Made by a program: the position numbers and the translations under genes. Below the pieces are notes generated by a model. That model searched no databases, was not told where the DNA came from, and saw nothing but the letters and a program-made list of their open reading frames with translations. A stretch of DNA of 64,000 nucleotides from Hydractinia symbiolongicarpus (Eukaryota; Cnidaria; Hydrozoa; Anthoathecata; Hydractiniidae): the NCBI RefSeq assembly GCF_029227915.1, contig NC_079881.1, positions 7,998,001 through 8,062,000 on the forward strand, written 5' to 3'. Below are positions 1-13,058 of this stretch, in pieces; position 1 is the first letter of the stretch, and each line of letters opens with the position of its first letter.

Positions 1-1642
1 GCGTTCTTTTGAAATGGTTTTTTTTTTTGAAGAACACGCACACAGCATAAAACACTTACTCGTTAGCGGCTTTCGATACCGGTATTCTCTCCATGCTTAG
101 TTGGACACGTAAACTTTCCACGTTCTGTAGTTGCAACGATTTCTCCATTTCTGAATCCGAATTATTTGTTTTTCTGTTATAGCTTTAACTACTACAGCAC
201 GAATATTGCAAGCGATTTGTGATTTTATTTTTCATTTCAAATCTGCTCCATACAACAAATATGGTGGCAGCTGTCTACTATTTTCAAAACAATACCGCAC
301 TCCGCGTAATAATACGTCTTAACAATGAGCCTTTTGTGTTCAAAATTAAATTTTAATAAACATGAACAAAAAGTAAAAATGTGTTTTCAGATAATCGAGG
401 CACCTGCGAATTTGCTCGCAAGCGCTCCTTCGTAGAGAATTTTATATTGTAAAATAAAAACACTACTTTTACTACTGAAAGTTTTATAGTCTTTTCGACA
501 ATACATGGAATCACATTCCCAATATTTACTTGCGCGCGCACCTTAGTGATCACGTAATGCCTAATGCACACACATTTGGAGGTAAAAAGGTAAACTAAGC
601 GGACATGGAGGAAAACGGTCAAAACAAACAAAATCCACAATAGAAATTTAGGTTTTAACATTTATTCACTATATGTTTTAACAATGCTTTACTAGCACAA
701 TTTTATTTTAACATTCACACAAATAAAACATGCATTCAAAGCTTGGCTTATTTCGCGTAACTCCCCGGTCACAGCATTTGTTGTCACTTTTATGCTTGTT
801 TACAAAGTAATTTTCAGAAACAAATTAAGCAAAGTAGACATCTAATCTATGCTTTGAGAAAGCGATCTTTTGACTATAAATTCAAATTATTTCAAATTAT
901 TAACATGTGCCTTTAGCGAACGGTACTTTGCAGAAGTACGACATCATTCGTACTTCTGCAAAGTACATAAACACTCGGGAATCGAACATTCCGTCTCTTT
1001 TTATTTTTTCAAGGAGTATTGGCTGTTTGTGTATCCTATAACACAGCAATTAGGCGATCTCTTTCTTTTTTTTCGCTGTGCTAGCCATTTTACAACACTA
1101 ATGTTTTCGTTACCTCCATTTTTGCGCACGCATCTTTTTAGGATAGCATTACGTAATGTTATATGATGCGCGCGTATGAAAAACAAGATACTATGATTAA
1201 GTGTATTGTTTTTAACCTAAGACAACGAAATATAAATTATTAACCATACTGTTCAGCCTATGCCAGTGTAGACGCAATTTTAATAAGCCACAAACCAATA
1301 AAATCATCAAGTTTTTTATAATAACCGTTTTCTTTTGTATCAATCGGATAATTAGACACCATATTACTTCAACAATACGTTTTTATTAAAGCATAACGAA
1401 TTCTGTCACAACTAGCCACAGAAATCAGAGCTACTTAGCCACACGAGACACCTATCAATGTAAAAAAATAATAGACAAATTTTTAAAGAGATGTAAATTG
1501 TGAATATATAATACTAATTATCACCCTTATTTTTCTAATGATTTCGTGTCATTAAAATATTCAGTAGAGATTTCCATACTTTTAAATATTTTTTGGTTTC
1601 CAAATTTTAATTTTAAACAAGTTACAATTACGAGTAAACATC
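1..1642. other. Left flank, no gene found
   Basis: A+T-rich sequence upstream of UNC-93 copy A. Open frames here are short, lack splice-consistent partners and show no recognisable protein. The only distinct structure is the long hairpin at 923-966. The last hundred bases before 1643 presumably hold the promoter and 5' UTR of copy A, but no clear core element can be pointed to. Confidence 0.5.
923..966. repeat. Perfect 19-bp inverted repeat (hairpin)
   Basis: GTACTTTGCAGAAGTACGA at 923-941 is followed by a 6-nt loop (CATCAT) and then its exact reverse complement at 948-966. Seen directly in the sequence. It could be a foldback element tip or a transcribed stem-loop. Nothing around it gives a function. 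Confidence 0.9.
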
Positions 1643-4600
1643 ATGTCTCCTGAAGACAGTACAACATCTCTACCTTTGGTAAAATCAACGTATAAGAATC
1701 TCTTTATACTTGGTTTTGCATTTTTTTGCAACTTTACAGCGTTTAATGCCCTCAACAACCTTCAAAGTAGCATACATGAAGATAAAAACATCGGTTTAGC
1801 TTCACTGTCAGTCATCTATGCTTCAATTGTCATATCGTGTTTGTTTATACCCCCTGTCTTTATCAATAAATGGGGATACAAATACACTATTGTATGTAGC
1901 ATAAGTGGTTACATATTTTACACTGTAGCACATTTGTATCCAACATGGTGGCTGTTTATGACAGCATCAGTGATTATTGGTAAGCGAAAGTATTTTTTAC
2001 TTGAAACAACACATTTTACATGTTTACATTTTGGCTTAGATGTGTTTATTTTATTTTTTATTTATATTATTTATTTATTTATTTCTTCAGTGCTTTTGTT
2101 TACGTTAATACTTATATTTAACCAGCAAGGATACCTGGTGCGCACAGTTGAGAAAATTAATAGACGTTAATTTTTATTTCTGACTAAATTTTAGTTCTAG
2201 TCATAAGCTAGTATCTGTCAAAAAAATCCACGACACTTCACCCGTCGCTACCTGCAGCTACCATTTGTGTCTAACAGACACCAAGCAATTTAATATAGAC
2301 TAACCAAGAGACCCGCCTATTGAACACCTGGTCAAGTGTTGGTAGACAATGTTGTACATCTGGGGACTTCTAGTAAAGGTATACATATAAGGCAAATCCA
2401 GTGAAGCTCCCACGTTGATACAGCATACTGGGTGTAATAAATTCTTTATAAATTAACTTCCTCATTAACCCATCATAACAAAATTCTGCGGAATAAGTGA
2501 CAGTGAAAGTTTAGAAATTAATTGTACACCAGGAAGAACGCTTAGTGCAGGTCCACGCCGCAGATTCTTGTGTGAGTGTTTACATCAATGCGCCCTAAGG
2601 CGGAATACCCTTTGTTACAACTTCGGTTTAAATAAAAGACATAGGAAAAAACCCGTCATTACAGTTTTCGAAAATCCAAGTTAAAGCCAAAAACGGATAA
2701 CGTGTTAAATTCAAAATGCCGCAGCTGAATTTTAGGGATTTTTATAAAATCAAACCTCAGCATTTTAATGACTTTGCGGTAAGATCAGAGAAGCAACCGC
2801 TGCTCTGGTACCATTTTGTGTTATTATCGTTGCTCTGGTACCATTTTACTGACAAATTGACACACAGAATACGGGTAATAATAACTATACTAATCGTTCG
2901 CCCGTGGAGAATTTACGGGAATTTTCCCGTTGCAGCAAAGTTGATAAAAATTTTTTGCTTTTGTCATTTGTAACTTGACAATTTTGTGCGTGGTTTATCG
3001 TGAACCGGTTCTGGGTTCTGGAGTCTGACTAAACCATGACAACGGCTATTAGTACATAGATAATAAAACAAATTATTTTTTTTGTTTAATTTTTTTTGCC
3101 AGTTCTGATGCATGAACGACGAGAGGACTGAATTTGAAGTAGTACAGTACTTTATACCTTATCTTATTTTAGGTATATGTGCAGCACCTTTATGGAATGC
3201 CAAAGCATCCTATTTAACAACCATGGCATTGCATCATGCATCATCTGGCAAGAAAAATAAAGACGCTGTCATCACAAGTTTTTTTAGCATATTTTTTATG
3301 ACGTTTCAACTTTCTCAAGTCAGTGGGAATTCATTATCATCGTTAATCTTAAAGGAAACGTTTGGTAAGTTGATCTGTTTTAGCACTTTATTATGGGCGT
3401 GTTTTTTTTTGGTTTTTTTTGGTATTTTTTAGATTGAGTTAAAAAAAATTTTATACAACAGGTTACCTTTTGTAGATACATCCAATTCAACAAACGAAAG
3501 TTCTCTATGTGGTTCTGCATACTGCCCATCTACACCGATTGTTTCAACCAATCAGCAAACAGAACACTCCACCGTTGTTACGCTCATCGCAATTTATATA
3601 GCATTTGGTGGAACCGCATTACTGTCCGTGTTGCTGTTCTTAAATAATATTGAAATGAAAAATAAGGAAACAAATTCTAAGAATATAATTAAAAAAGCAT
3701 TTCAAAGTTTGAGAGACTGGAGGATGGTGTTTCTAATGCCTGTTTCAGCATATACCGGCATGGCCAGTGGATTCGTTTCAGCTGATTTTACCGAGGTATT
3801 TTTAAGAAAAAATATTAAATTGATTTACTCTTAAAGATATTTATAGATATTTGAGAATGGAATTAGATATTAATTGGTATTGTTTCGTGTGTATTTTATA
3901 TATACAGACCAAGAATTGCTCAATTTTTAATGGTACATCTTTTAAAAAACTGCTCTGCCCTTTACTGATCATCTACAATGGGCTGGATTACTGGAATAGC
4001 CACTAGCAGCAAGTTTGAGCTTTATTTAACAATTTTAGGCATATGTTACCTGTTCGATTGGTATACAAAAGGTTGGATTGATGATGATCACCTATGGTGC
4101 AAGCAACGCAGCGTCATCATATGTTGTGGGAGCTGTGACAAAGTTAGTCGGCCGACCTGCAGTGATATGTGGTGCGACGGTCTTCAACGTTGGAATCATT
4201 GCATGGCTTCATCATTGGGAACCCGTTTTTTCACATGTGTTCTTCCTTACTGCCTGTGCACTTGGAATTATCGACGCAGTATGGCAGACACAAACTTATG
4301 GTAAGTCTCTCCAATAAGAAACGAACATAAATTATTTTACGTCAGTCTAAATCAATTAAAATTAGGAGGATAGAAGTAAAGAAAGAGAAACATTTATATT
4401 ATAACACCCGTACATGTCTGTCTGTCAGTCACGCAAAATGGTACCGCAAGTAGTGAGAGGCACGCAATGTATAAAAAGAACGGGCGAAGCCGTGGATTTT
4501 CCACGGGCCACCGACTAGTCTTTTATATATCTTTTATATAAACTAGGTTTGACTCTTATGTGATCTTTCTTTGTCAGTTCTCGCGCATAATTATTCGAAA

Positions 4601-5568
4601 TTTGAAATACGGCGCGCTATTTGGTTTGGAATAAACAATTAACATCGCGTCACACTTATAGAAGCAATTTTTTTATTGTTTAGCTAAGCATAGCATAGCT
4701 AAGCATTGAAGAACATAAACTCATTGTGACCATTTACAGTTTTTATTGAAGTATTTATTAATTTATTAATTAATTTTTTTTTCAATTTAAAGATTTAAAG
4801 AGGCTCAAAGTGTCACTTTTCTAAGTCACGAGGCTCTAATAAAAAAAATGATGAAAGCGTTTATACGCAGCTAAAGACAATAACATGAACTTTTCAAGAA
4901 ACAATTTTTTTGTATTTCTACCATCATATACTTGTATTTCTACCATCATATACATATTTAAAACCTAGAATGAAGCGAAACTTAAATGAGACTGCTGGAG
5001 TCCATAACGTTTCTGAACATGATCAATTCTTTCAACATTATTTGGTCAAGCTTAACGGTTTTTTAAAAAAGGGGAAACCCGACGTGACTCCCACGGTTGA
5101 CAAAATCGTATTGAAAAGTCAGTCCTATGTATGCCCTTCATTAGTGTGTAAATATAATCGCTCCTTACTAAAAAATATCAACTTTGAACTTTTAACTCCA
5201 AGACCAGTATTACTTAGTTTTCCAACTTTTATATTAAATAGTAGTTGATAAACTAACAGAGAATATTTACTTCACAAAAGAAAGTTTGTTTGGTAACAGC
5301 TATCTGGATTTTTTATTGTTTTTATTTTGTTCTTTTAGCCTATTTCGGTATCCTCTTTCATTCAAACAAGGAGATTGCATTCTCTATAAATCAGTTATTT
5401 CGATCCTTTGGTAACACGGTTGCATTTGCATATGGTGATTACTTATGTGTCTCACACAAACTTTACATCTTGGTTTGCGTACTGATTATCAGTGTAATTT
5501 TATATGGTGTGGTGGAATTTACTGACAGAAAAAAGGTTGCAGCTCCTGAAAGAGATTTCCTATTATAA
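1643..5568 (+). CDS. unc93a: UNC-93-like membrane protein, copy A (5 exons)
   Basis: Multi-pass membrane protein of the UNC-93 family, major facilitator fold. Family members act as channel regulators (worm UNC-93) or trafficking chaperones (UNC93B1); the substrate of UNC93A-type proteins is unsettled. Exons: 1643-1979, 3173-3364, 3476-3795, 4039-4300, 5339-5568, all GT-AG, phases 1,1,0,1, giving 446 aa without a stop. Exon 1 encodes the N-terminal tail and about three hydrophobic segments around the family-like stretch LQSSIHEDKNIGLASLSVIY. Exon 3 opens with an exposed loop carrying NST and NES glycosylation sequons and a cysteine pair, then the conserved LRDWRMVFLMP and YTGMASGF segments. 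The ATG at 1643 aligns with the start of copies C and D. AATAAA signals follow at 5822 and 5873. No break is seen, so it looks functional. Confidence 0.88.
2213..2290 (-). mobile_element. Degenerate Helitron-like element end in intron 1 of copy A
   Basis: The stretch begins CTAGTATCTGTC and continues with a decayed form of the AATCCAC and CACCCGTCG motifs seen at the ends of the Helitron-like copies elsewhere in the window. Boundaries are uncertain. Similar remnants lie near 2895-2940. Confidence 0.35.
4393..4518 (+). mobile_element. Short Helitron-like non-autonomous element in intron 4 of copy A
   Basis: Left part TATATTATAACACCCGTA, then a TCTGTCTGTCAGTCACGC tract, then GGACGGGCGAA-like sequence. 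It ends with a hairpin (CCGTGGATTTTCCACGG) about 10 nt before a terminal CTAG. The 3' hairpin plus CTAG is what Helitron/Helentron-type elements show. It closely resembles the copy at 40480-40633. Assignment to Helitrons is inference from the termini. Confidence 0.6.
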
Positions 5569-5878
5569 ATATTCACTTACTGCAGGTAAGAAAATGAGTA
5601 TAGTTATAATTGGGATTATGCTCCATCGTTTTTCCATTCTGTGTGTTATGCAGTGACAGAATTTTAAGTTAACTTTGAAAGAGAACCTACTTATTAACCA
5701 AGTTAAACCTCATCTCAATAGAACTATTACATCATTGCCTTTGGAACTATTCTACCATGAAATTGTTTATATTGTTCATTATTTTTTCATTTTATATAAA
5801 TTCATTTGTATTTCTTTTTTTAATAAAAAACCCTCGTGAACACGGTGTGCGAAAGCCACCGAAAATTTGTGCAATAAA

Positions 5879-7316
5879 TTAGAAATGTCTTAAACGTATT
5901 GTTTTTTTCTCAACATTCTGCGTCACATCCTTCACCTGTATTTGAACATGTTTAGGACGCTACAATCCCGTCCGTTTTGCAATAATAGGACTAGTTACCC
6001 ACCTCTAAAAGAATATTTATTTATTGATGCTGTTTCACAAAAAGATACAGTTGAACTCGTGTAGTTCGATTCATCTAGGGATTTCAAGTTTTTAAAAAAG
6101 TCAGTAAGAGAAGGTTACTTTGTTTCTGTCGAATCTTCTTTTAAGTGCGTAAAAGCAATTTTATCTCAGGATTCGTATTAAGAAAAAAATTCAACCTTAC
6201 AATATTGAATTACATGAAGAAAAATACGACCGGAGACCCAAGAATCTGTTTGATTTGCATAATTTCTCGAATTAAGTTTTCTTGTAAGGGTTTACTGGTA
6301 AATTCTGACGGGACTAATTTAATCAGTAATATCTAATTGTATCATTCAGTTCTCCGTGTAACCTTGTTTCGTTTATTTATAACTGGAATGAACTGAAATG
6401 GCTTTTGACTTCCTTAATATGGACAGAACGTGATCTGGTCTTCATGATTGACAACCCTGCCACCCCGAATTACTTTTAAAGAAGCCAGAGGTTTAATTCT
6501 TTTACCTTTTTGTAAAATTGATCTACCTCAAAATCTCAATTACAACAGGGTGGTACTGTGGTCGTGCATGTCCGTGTTGACCCTATTAAAACGTGTAAAT
6601 ATAGAGTCACAAAGTTTGACACACAGTCTGTCTGTCGTTTTAAATTCTGACGAGCAGTTCTCGCACAATCGTCAACATGTACATACTGCAAATCTTTAAA
6701 TATTATATCTAATTGCATTAATTTTTGAGTTCAATCAAAACAAACTTTAGAAAAGCGATAAAAATTGCCTGATCAGGAAATGTCACAAGTTCTACACCAG
6801 AAAATTATTTCCCGAGGAGTTTAGTGTTTAATTCGATTGTTTAACTTCACTTCAACTAATTTCTATTGAATTACCTTAAATATGTTATGAGTGCATCAAA
6901 TTACAGCAATCTATGCTCGGTTTATATGATTAACTAGTAATCGCACTTGTTCTCGAAATATGTCGTCATATTTTTTTCATTTTTTAGTTCTTGTATACTT
7001 CACTCGCCTAAAGGCTCATTACATATGTAAACGAGAACATAAAAAAAGTAAAAAAGTATTTCCGATATTTTTCTCGGCACTGTGCGATAACTTTTACTTA
7101 TTACCTTGTTGTGAAAAGAAGCAGACTTAATCAATTCAAAACAATTATTTGCCATGGATATTAAATTACAATAATTTATGGCCAGTTTATGTGAAAAACG
7201 CAGTATTGCACTAGTTCTTTAGAAACATATTCATCTTTTTGTTGGTCCGTAACGAAAACATTCGCAATAACTACTATTTTTATTTTAGTTTTAAAGAATT
7301 GCTTCATTTCTTGATC
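5879..7316. other. Intergenic, copy A to copy B, no gene found
   Basis: A+T-rich spacer. The short open frames at 6145-6336 and 6448-6699 have no recognisable domains and no splice-consistent neighbours. Nothing else supported. Confidence 0.5.
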
Positions 7317-9649
7317 ATGTCGTCAATGGAGAAGGTTGCATTAATAAAAAACTCAACTTAAACCTCTTCATAATTGGTTTTGCTTTTTTCTGCAACTTTA
7401 CAGCATATACATTTCTGCAAAACCTTCAAAGTACTATACACAAGGATAAAAAGATTGGTTTGGCGTCACTCTCAGTTATCCATGCTTCGTTAATGTTATC
7501 CTGTTTTTTTCTACCTCCTTTATTAATCAAAAACTTGGGGTGTAAGTACACTATAGCCTTGAGTTCACTTGGCTTTATTCCGTATACTGTTGCACATTTT
7601 TATCCAACGTGGTGGATCTTTATGACAGCATCGGTTATTTTAGGCAGGATATGAATTTTTTTTATTGTACCATTCAAGGTTTAAGTAATTACTACTAGCT
7701 TTTACAAATTTAAATTTTTAATGCAAAACACAGTAGCAAACATTACCACGAGTGATGCCTTTAGTTTTCCATATGAATGAGAATTGTATACCGAGTATTG
7801 GATGTATCTTTTGTGAAGTGCTTTCTACAAGTATCGAAATTTATCCCGAATTTATCAGGATTTACAAAATATCTAAAATCATAAACTTTCTGAATGAAGC
7901 TTTACATTTTTCGAACTCTGCAAAGTTTGTAGCTATGAAAGCTTTACTCCTGACTTATTAAAAGGGCTTGGCGTTTTTGTTGTCTTTCACTACACTGAAA
8001 TCCCTCTGCTGTCATATGTTGCATATAGATTATGAGGTAGTGTATAATCTCCTCTTAGCCAGTTACATTTGTAATTTTTTATTCTCTATAGGTACATTTG
8101 CAGCTCCTCTGTGGAGCGCAAAAGCATCTTATATAACAAAAATAGCAATGCATTATGCTTCGGTTACCAATGAGAATCCAAGTGTATTAACTACAAAATT
8201 TTTTGGAATTTCTCTCACGATGTTTCAACTTTCGCAAATCAGTGGAAATCTATTTTCATCACTCCTTTTAAAAACAGAATCAGGCAACTTTACTTTTAAA
8301 AATAAATACAACGTCTTCTGTAGGCTTTTGATACTTCAAGCCTTCTTATCATTATGTTGTATTTATTTCTTGGTGTTTAACTTATCCAAATTTTAATAAA
8401 CGTTACTTTTTCAATATAGAATTTTATTTATGTCTATTTGACTTCGTTTCCATTTCTGAGTTGAAATTTGAGCATTTTTTCCAGCGACCGTTCAATCAAA
8501 AGATCAAAGTTATGTGTGCGGTTCTTCCTACTGCGCAACACCACACAGTGTTACCGCGAATCAACAAACAGAGCACTCAGGAGTTGTCACCCTGCTTATC
8601 ATTTTTTTGACGTTAGGTGCGATGGGCGTGGTGTCGACGTTGCTGTTTTTAGATGATATTGAAATAGACAACAAGGAAACAAATGTTAAAAATGTGTTAA
8701 GTAAAACATTTCAAAGTTTATTAGACTGGAGAATTTTATTCTTGACGCCAATCTCAGCACTTATTGGTTTGGAGAGTGGGTTCGTTTTTGCAGATTTTAA
8801 TGAGGTGTATAGCTTATCATCATTATCTTACCATCATCATCATCATCACACCTTCGTTATCACCTCGTCACCATAACTATAACCATAATCTAATTATCAT
8901 TTTACCATCCCCATCACCACCATCACTTAAACTACAAAAGGCAAGCCGATGTTCTTTTATTATTTGGATCACGTTGCTAATAAGATTACGAGGCCTAGTA
9001 ATAATCGCTTCAAAATTATTTAGAGCTAATAAATTACTTTAAACTTAAGGCATATGTGGCATGTTCGATTGGTATTCCAAAAATTGAACTTTTTATGATT
9101 GCATTTGGATTAAGCAACACTTTATCTTCATGCATTGTTGGTTCTATCGCTAAATGGTTGAGCCGACCCGTAGTAATGGCATTTGCCTCAGTGTTGTACT
9201 CAGGAGTAATTGTATGGCTTCAAATTTGGCAGCCACAGTCTTCTCTACAATTCCTTCTCTTTTTCATTGCATTTATATTGGGAATGTGTGATGCTGTGTG
9301 GCGGACACAGATGTTCGGTTATTATTTTTTATGCAAAACTGACATAGTCTGTTATACCATTTTATATAAATTCCATCTATAGAAAAAAGCAATTGGTTCC
9401 AAGTACTTATTGGTTTTAAACATTTATTTTTAGCCTATTACGGTATCCTGTTTTATTCCAACAAGGAGATTGCATTCTCTCTGCTTGAACTCTCTTTTTC
9501 AGTCACTTGGATATATGGTTGGATATGCGTATGGTGATTACTTGTGTATCTATTACATACTTTTCATTCTACTTTGTTTATCACTCATTTGTGTAATGTT
9601 ATATGGTCTAGTTGAATGGAGTGAATTTAAAAAGAATGTAACTCAATAA
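7317..9649 (+). pseudogene. UNC-93-like copy B, frameshifted, likely pseudogene
   Basis: All five exons of the family can be aligned: about 7317-7643, 8092-8283, 8485-8804, 9050-9317 and 9434-9649. The gene appears broken. In exon 1 the ATG at 7317 reads into TAA after 14 codons, because about 4 nt are missing against the paralogues (TCAACTTAAACC here, where A has a TCAACGTATAAG type sequence). The conserved frame itself has no in-frame ATG. Exon 5 has about 4 extra nt in a CTCTCTTTTTCAG stretch and shifts frame before the conserved YGDYLC block. The donors of exons 1 and 2 are GC rather than GT, and the exon 4 donor (GTTATT) is weak. Exons 2-4 stay open at family lengths (192, 320 and 268 nt), so decay looks recent. 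Sequencing error could explain one indel but hardly all the changes. Confidence 0.75.
8818..8940. repeat. CAT/CAC-rich microsatellite in intron 3 of copy B
   Basis: Repeated CAT and CAC triplets (for example CATCATCATCATCACACC near 8833), degenerating into CCATCACCACC. Low-complexity sequence with no coding value. Confidence 0.7.
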
Positions 9650-10728
9650 CTATAGAAAAATTGATTGTAATTGATCACTTCGTGATGTGATGCTAGGGAC
9701 AGTTAATGGCTGTGCATATTATTTATGAATTTTTAACTTGTTAGGTTGCTGTATTAGAGATAATGACTGAGTATTTATCAGATATTTTCTAATTACCAGC
9801 AACCAACAACATTCTTGTTATTTTTGAAACTTTAAAACTACTAGATTGAGATCTATGCACGGCATTAAGTTAACACCTCTCACGCCTAGAAAGAGGGCTG
9901 TATCAACAAAATCGACGTTAGGTATTAAGAGCAGTTGTGACCATAAGAAGCGACAATTTTGATATTTTTGTTCATGAAAAAGAATAGGCTTTTTTGTGTT
10001 CTAAAACATTTTGTTGATCTTACGATTAGATAACATGCGTTACATTTCAACAGCAAAGATCCCTCACTAAATAATGATCATATACGTTTTTATAAGCAAC
10101 CAATTTGTTAACAGTCTAGCAAATTAAAAACAAGTTAAACAACTTGATCAGCAATCTTGAAGCCTATCACATCAATCCTTGATTACCTTTTTGCCATCAT
10201 TAACCTTCTCTGTTTTCTTGAGTGTAATCCCTTTTGCATTGTGAAAATTAAAATTATGGTAATCGCGATTATGGTAGTCGTGATGTTTATTGAAAGTCAT
10301 GCTCCACGGTCGTGACGAGCCGCACTCTTTGAAGTAGATTATAGGGTTCACACTCCACTACTGTGTCGGTAAATAGATCATATTTAAAGCAATCAGCTAA
10401 GCAACGTTAGGTCGAAAAGGCTCTCTGCTCCAAGCAGCCTGACGTCTACTCAAAAATGGGTTTGCTCAGGGTTTGTTCAAAAATGATTTTTAGGAGTTTT
10501 GACCCCGTGCCGATGACGTCGGTCTGCCGAATTAAAAGTAGGATGTTTTCTACTTTTTCGTCAATCGATTGAAATTTATCCAATGAGATTGATTTATACC
10601 CACGTGATGTAAAAAAATCGACGAAGAAATGAACTACACTGACAATCGGGAAAAGTGGAAAGTGGCTGAGTGCATTTTAAAAAAACGAAAATTTAATTGC
10701 ATATTTGATGCAGCAATATTAATACAGT
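9650..10728. other. Intergenic, no gene found
   Basis: Spacer after copy B leading into a zone of Helitron-like remnants. A GATGACGTCGG motif near 10511 and the adjacent sequence suggest more decayed element material, but no boundaries can be drawn. Confidence 0.4.
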
Positions 10729-10861
10729 TCTAGTCGATAAACCATGGATAAACCTATGACTTCGCCTGTCCTTTATATATTGCATTTCGTGTTTCCGTAA
10801 TAGGAAGCGGCTTTCGCGGACACACAGACAGACAGACAGACGACGGCTATTATTAAAAAGA
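10729..10861 (-). mobile_element. Short Helitron-like element, minus orientation
   Basis: Runs from CTAGTCGATAAACCATGG to ACGGCTATTATTAAAAAGA and contains GCATTTCGTGTTTCCGTAA and a CAGACAGACAGACAGAC tract. The same blocks recur at 12433-12602, 59563-59675 and 61515-61645. It lies directly head-to-tail with the next element, which begins CTAGTCGAAAAGG at 10862. Confidence 0.55.
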
Positions 10862-11200
10862 CTAGTCGAAAAGGCCGTGGAGAAATCCACTCAGTCAGAA
10901 GACAATGGAAAATAGGTTGTTTTACATGTTTTGATGACGTCAGCAACCCAAACACAAATAAAAAATTATAACCTTGTTTTCACGTTACCGCTATTCTGTA
11001 GAGCTTAAACTGTTGATCAAGAAAATGTATATATTCGTGTGGTTTTAATGAGCGGTTAATGAGATATAAGGGTTTAACATTTTTCTGACGTCAGCAACGG
11101 CCTGTAAAAACCCATATTTTAAGTGCACTGTAATGGCTTCTTTAATTTGATATACTTTCCTTTGACTTCAACATTATTTAAACGTTAGAGTTTGGTAAAT
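10862..11200 (-). mobile_element. Truncated Helitron-like element, minus orientation
   Basis: Begins CTAGTCGAAAAGGCCGTGG with the hairpin arms GTGG and CCAC. It then shares the blocks GATGACGTCAGCAACCC, TTTCACGTTACCGC, AGAGCTTAAAC and TCTGACGTCAGCAACGG with the array at 31.5-34.3 kb. The other end is lost. The right limit is approximate. Confidence 0.55.
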
Positions 11201-11633
11201 TACAAAACAATTTTTGCAAACCATGTCGATGTTATAGAAAATCTGAATTTGCTACCCATACGTGGACGCATTGATTCAGTACGTTGAAGCTCGTATACAA
11301 AAGATTACACGAAAACACTTTACCATCTTATGTTAACGTCCAGACAAAAGTTTATACTAGAACAACAACAGCGAGTAATGAGGTCATGTTACAAGTCCCA
11401 CGCGAAACAAACACTTTCGAACACTGCAAAAACTGTTTAATGGAATTTCGAAAAACATTCGACACGAAGAAGTCAAAAACATATTTTATGTAAAATGTAA
11501 AAAATTCTTAATTGATAGGGAACATAATCATATACAATACATATCATAATCATAATCAATCAAATTACCCATATTGGTCCTACGTGGTCCTTAGTTATCT
11601 ACGCGGTGACAAATTATTGACGTCACCACCTGA

Positions 11634-12216
11634 TCTCTTATAATAATACGCTAAGTGTGTCCGTCTGTCTGTGACAGGCAAAGTTGATATCGTCATTTTC
11701 CTTTGATGTTGCCGAAAAATGCATGTCTAATATGTCAAATTCTCTGACGTTACGACGCGACGAAAATAACACTACTTTAACGTCAATATCCTATATTAAA
11801 TTAATGAAGCCATTACAGTGCATCTAAAACTTTGAGGCCAAATAACTTGGAAACGAGGTGGTGACGTCAATGATTTTTCACCGCGTGGGTAACTAGGGAC
11901 CAACTAGGACCAATTTGGGTAATTTTCCCAAACCTGGGTCCCCGAATCCGTTTCGGAATGGACGGGTTGATGACGTCATCGAAAAACCTTCAAATCCTAA
12001 TATCTCTGCAACCGTTTGTCAAAAATACGCGATCCTATACATTTTCTTGCTCAGCGTTTCAAGATCTATACGATGAAGGCAACAGGCATACACATTTCTG
12101 AAAAAAAACATTTTGTGTTCTGACATGTCTCTGCTGACGTCATCAAAATTTAAATGACGGTTGTTTTTCTCTGTTATCCTGCCTAAGTGGATTTTTCCAC
12201 GGGCCTTATCGACTAG
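11634..12216 (+). mobile_element. Full-length Helitron-like element, plus orientation
   Basis: Starts TCTCTTATAATAATACGC, continues GTCCGTCTGTCTGTGACAGG, and holds CAATTTGGGTAATTTTCCC and GATGACGTCATCG. It ends with the hairpin GTGGATTTTTCCAC at 12187-12200, then GGGCCTTATCGA and CTAG. The TC start and the hairpin-then-CTAG end are Helitron-type termini. It is about 580 bp long, with no open frame of its own. A minus-oriented fragment of the same family abuts it on the left (about 11540-11633). Confidence 0.65.
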
Positions 12217-12217
12217 T

Positions 12218-12602
12218 TTCCAAATAATTTCGACTAAAAGTTTTAAGTACACTGTAATGGCTTCATTAATTTAATATAGGATATTGACGTTAAAGTAGTG
12301 TTATTGACGTCGCACTGTAACGTCACAAAAATTTAACATGATACATACCTTTTTCGGCGATATCAAAGAAAAATAAACACATTCACTTTGCCTGTCACAG
12401 ACAGACACACTCAGCGTGTTATTATAGAGATAGTCGTTGCCTGTGAAAAAATCCACGAGTTCGCCCGTCCTTTATATTTACCCGTCGCAACAAAGTGGAC
12501 AAAAATATATCGCATTTGATATTCGTGTTTCCGTAATCTTATTTTCTAGCTCAGCGGGGGGTCAGCGCAGAGACAGACAAAATACGGTTATTATTAGAGA
12601 GA
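12218..12602 (-). mobile_element. Two further Helitron-like fragments, minus orientation
   Basis: 12218-12432 carries the family's 5' half (GGCTTCATTAATTTAATATAGG, TTTGCCTGTCACAGACAG, then GTTATTATAGAGA). 12433-12602 resembles the short type: AATCCACGAGTTCGCCCGTCC, then ATTCGTGTTTCCGTAATC and ACGGTTATTATTAGAGAGA. Together with 10729-12216 these form a cluster of nested or abutting copies in both orientations. Confidence 0.5.
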
Positions 12603-13058
12603 AGACAGATTTAACACGAGAAACGGTTAAAAGATGAAAATACATTACCCATAAGTGATTATTCGCAGATAAGTGTTGAAGAGTTTGAGATAATATTTGC
12701 AGATCCTCGATCGATTTGATCACATTTGTTTGAGTGAAAACCCCGTCTTTAGGGTCGACTTTATTTGTGAAACCCTTATTCGGAAATTTAAAATTGCAGG
12801 TAGAAGTTAAGATTTAAAAGGTGACACTGTGTTAATAAACAAACATGATAGACAGAAAAATATCGATGCAAAGTTTAATCAAAAATTAAACCAAAATAGA
12901 CGCATCGCATTATAATATTAATGCAATATAATTTTTCATATAGAATCTCATTCTCTATATGTATCATTTTTTATTTCCATTATGAAACGGTCATAGCAAC
13001 GGCAGAAATCAAAAACGTTATAATAATGTCCGTTTGTTAGGATTTTCAAAAAATGCAA
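12603..13058. other. Intergenic, no gene found
   Basis: A+T-rich spacer between the Helitron-like cluster and the left edge of the C/D tandem duplication. No coding or RNA feature supported. Confidence 0.45.

Noticed and set aside
353-661. 102-codon open frame on the minus strand
   Set aside because: No start context, domain or splice partners. The composition looks like random A+T-rich sequence.
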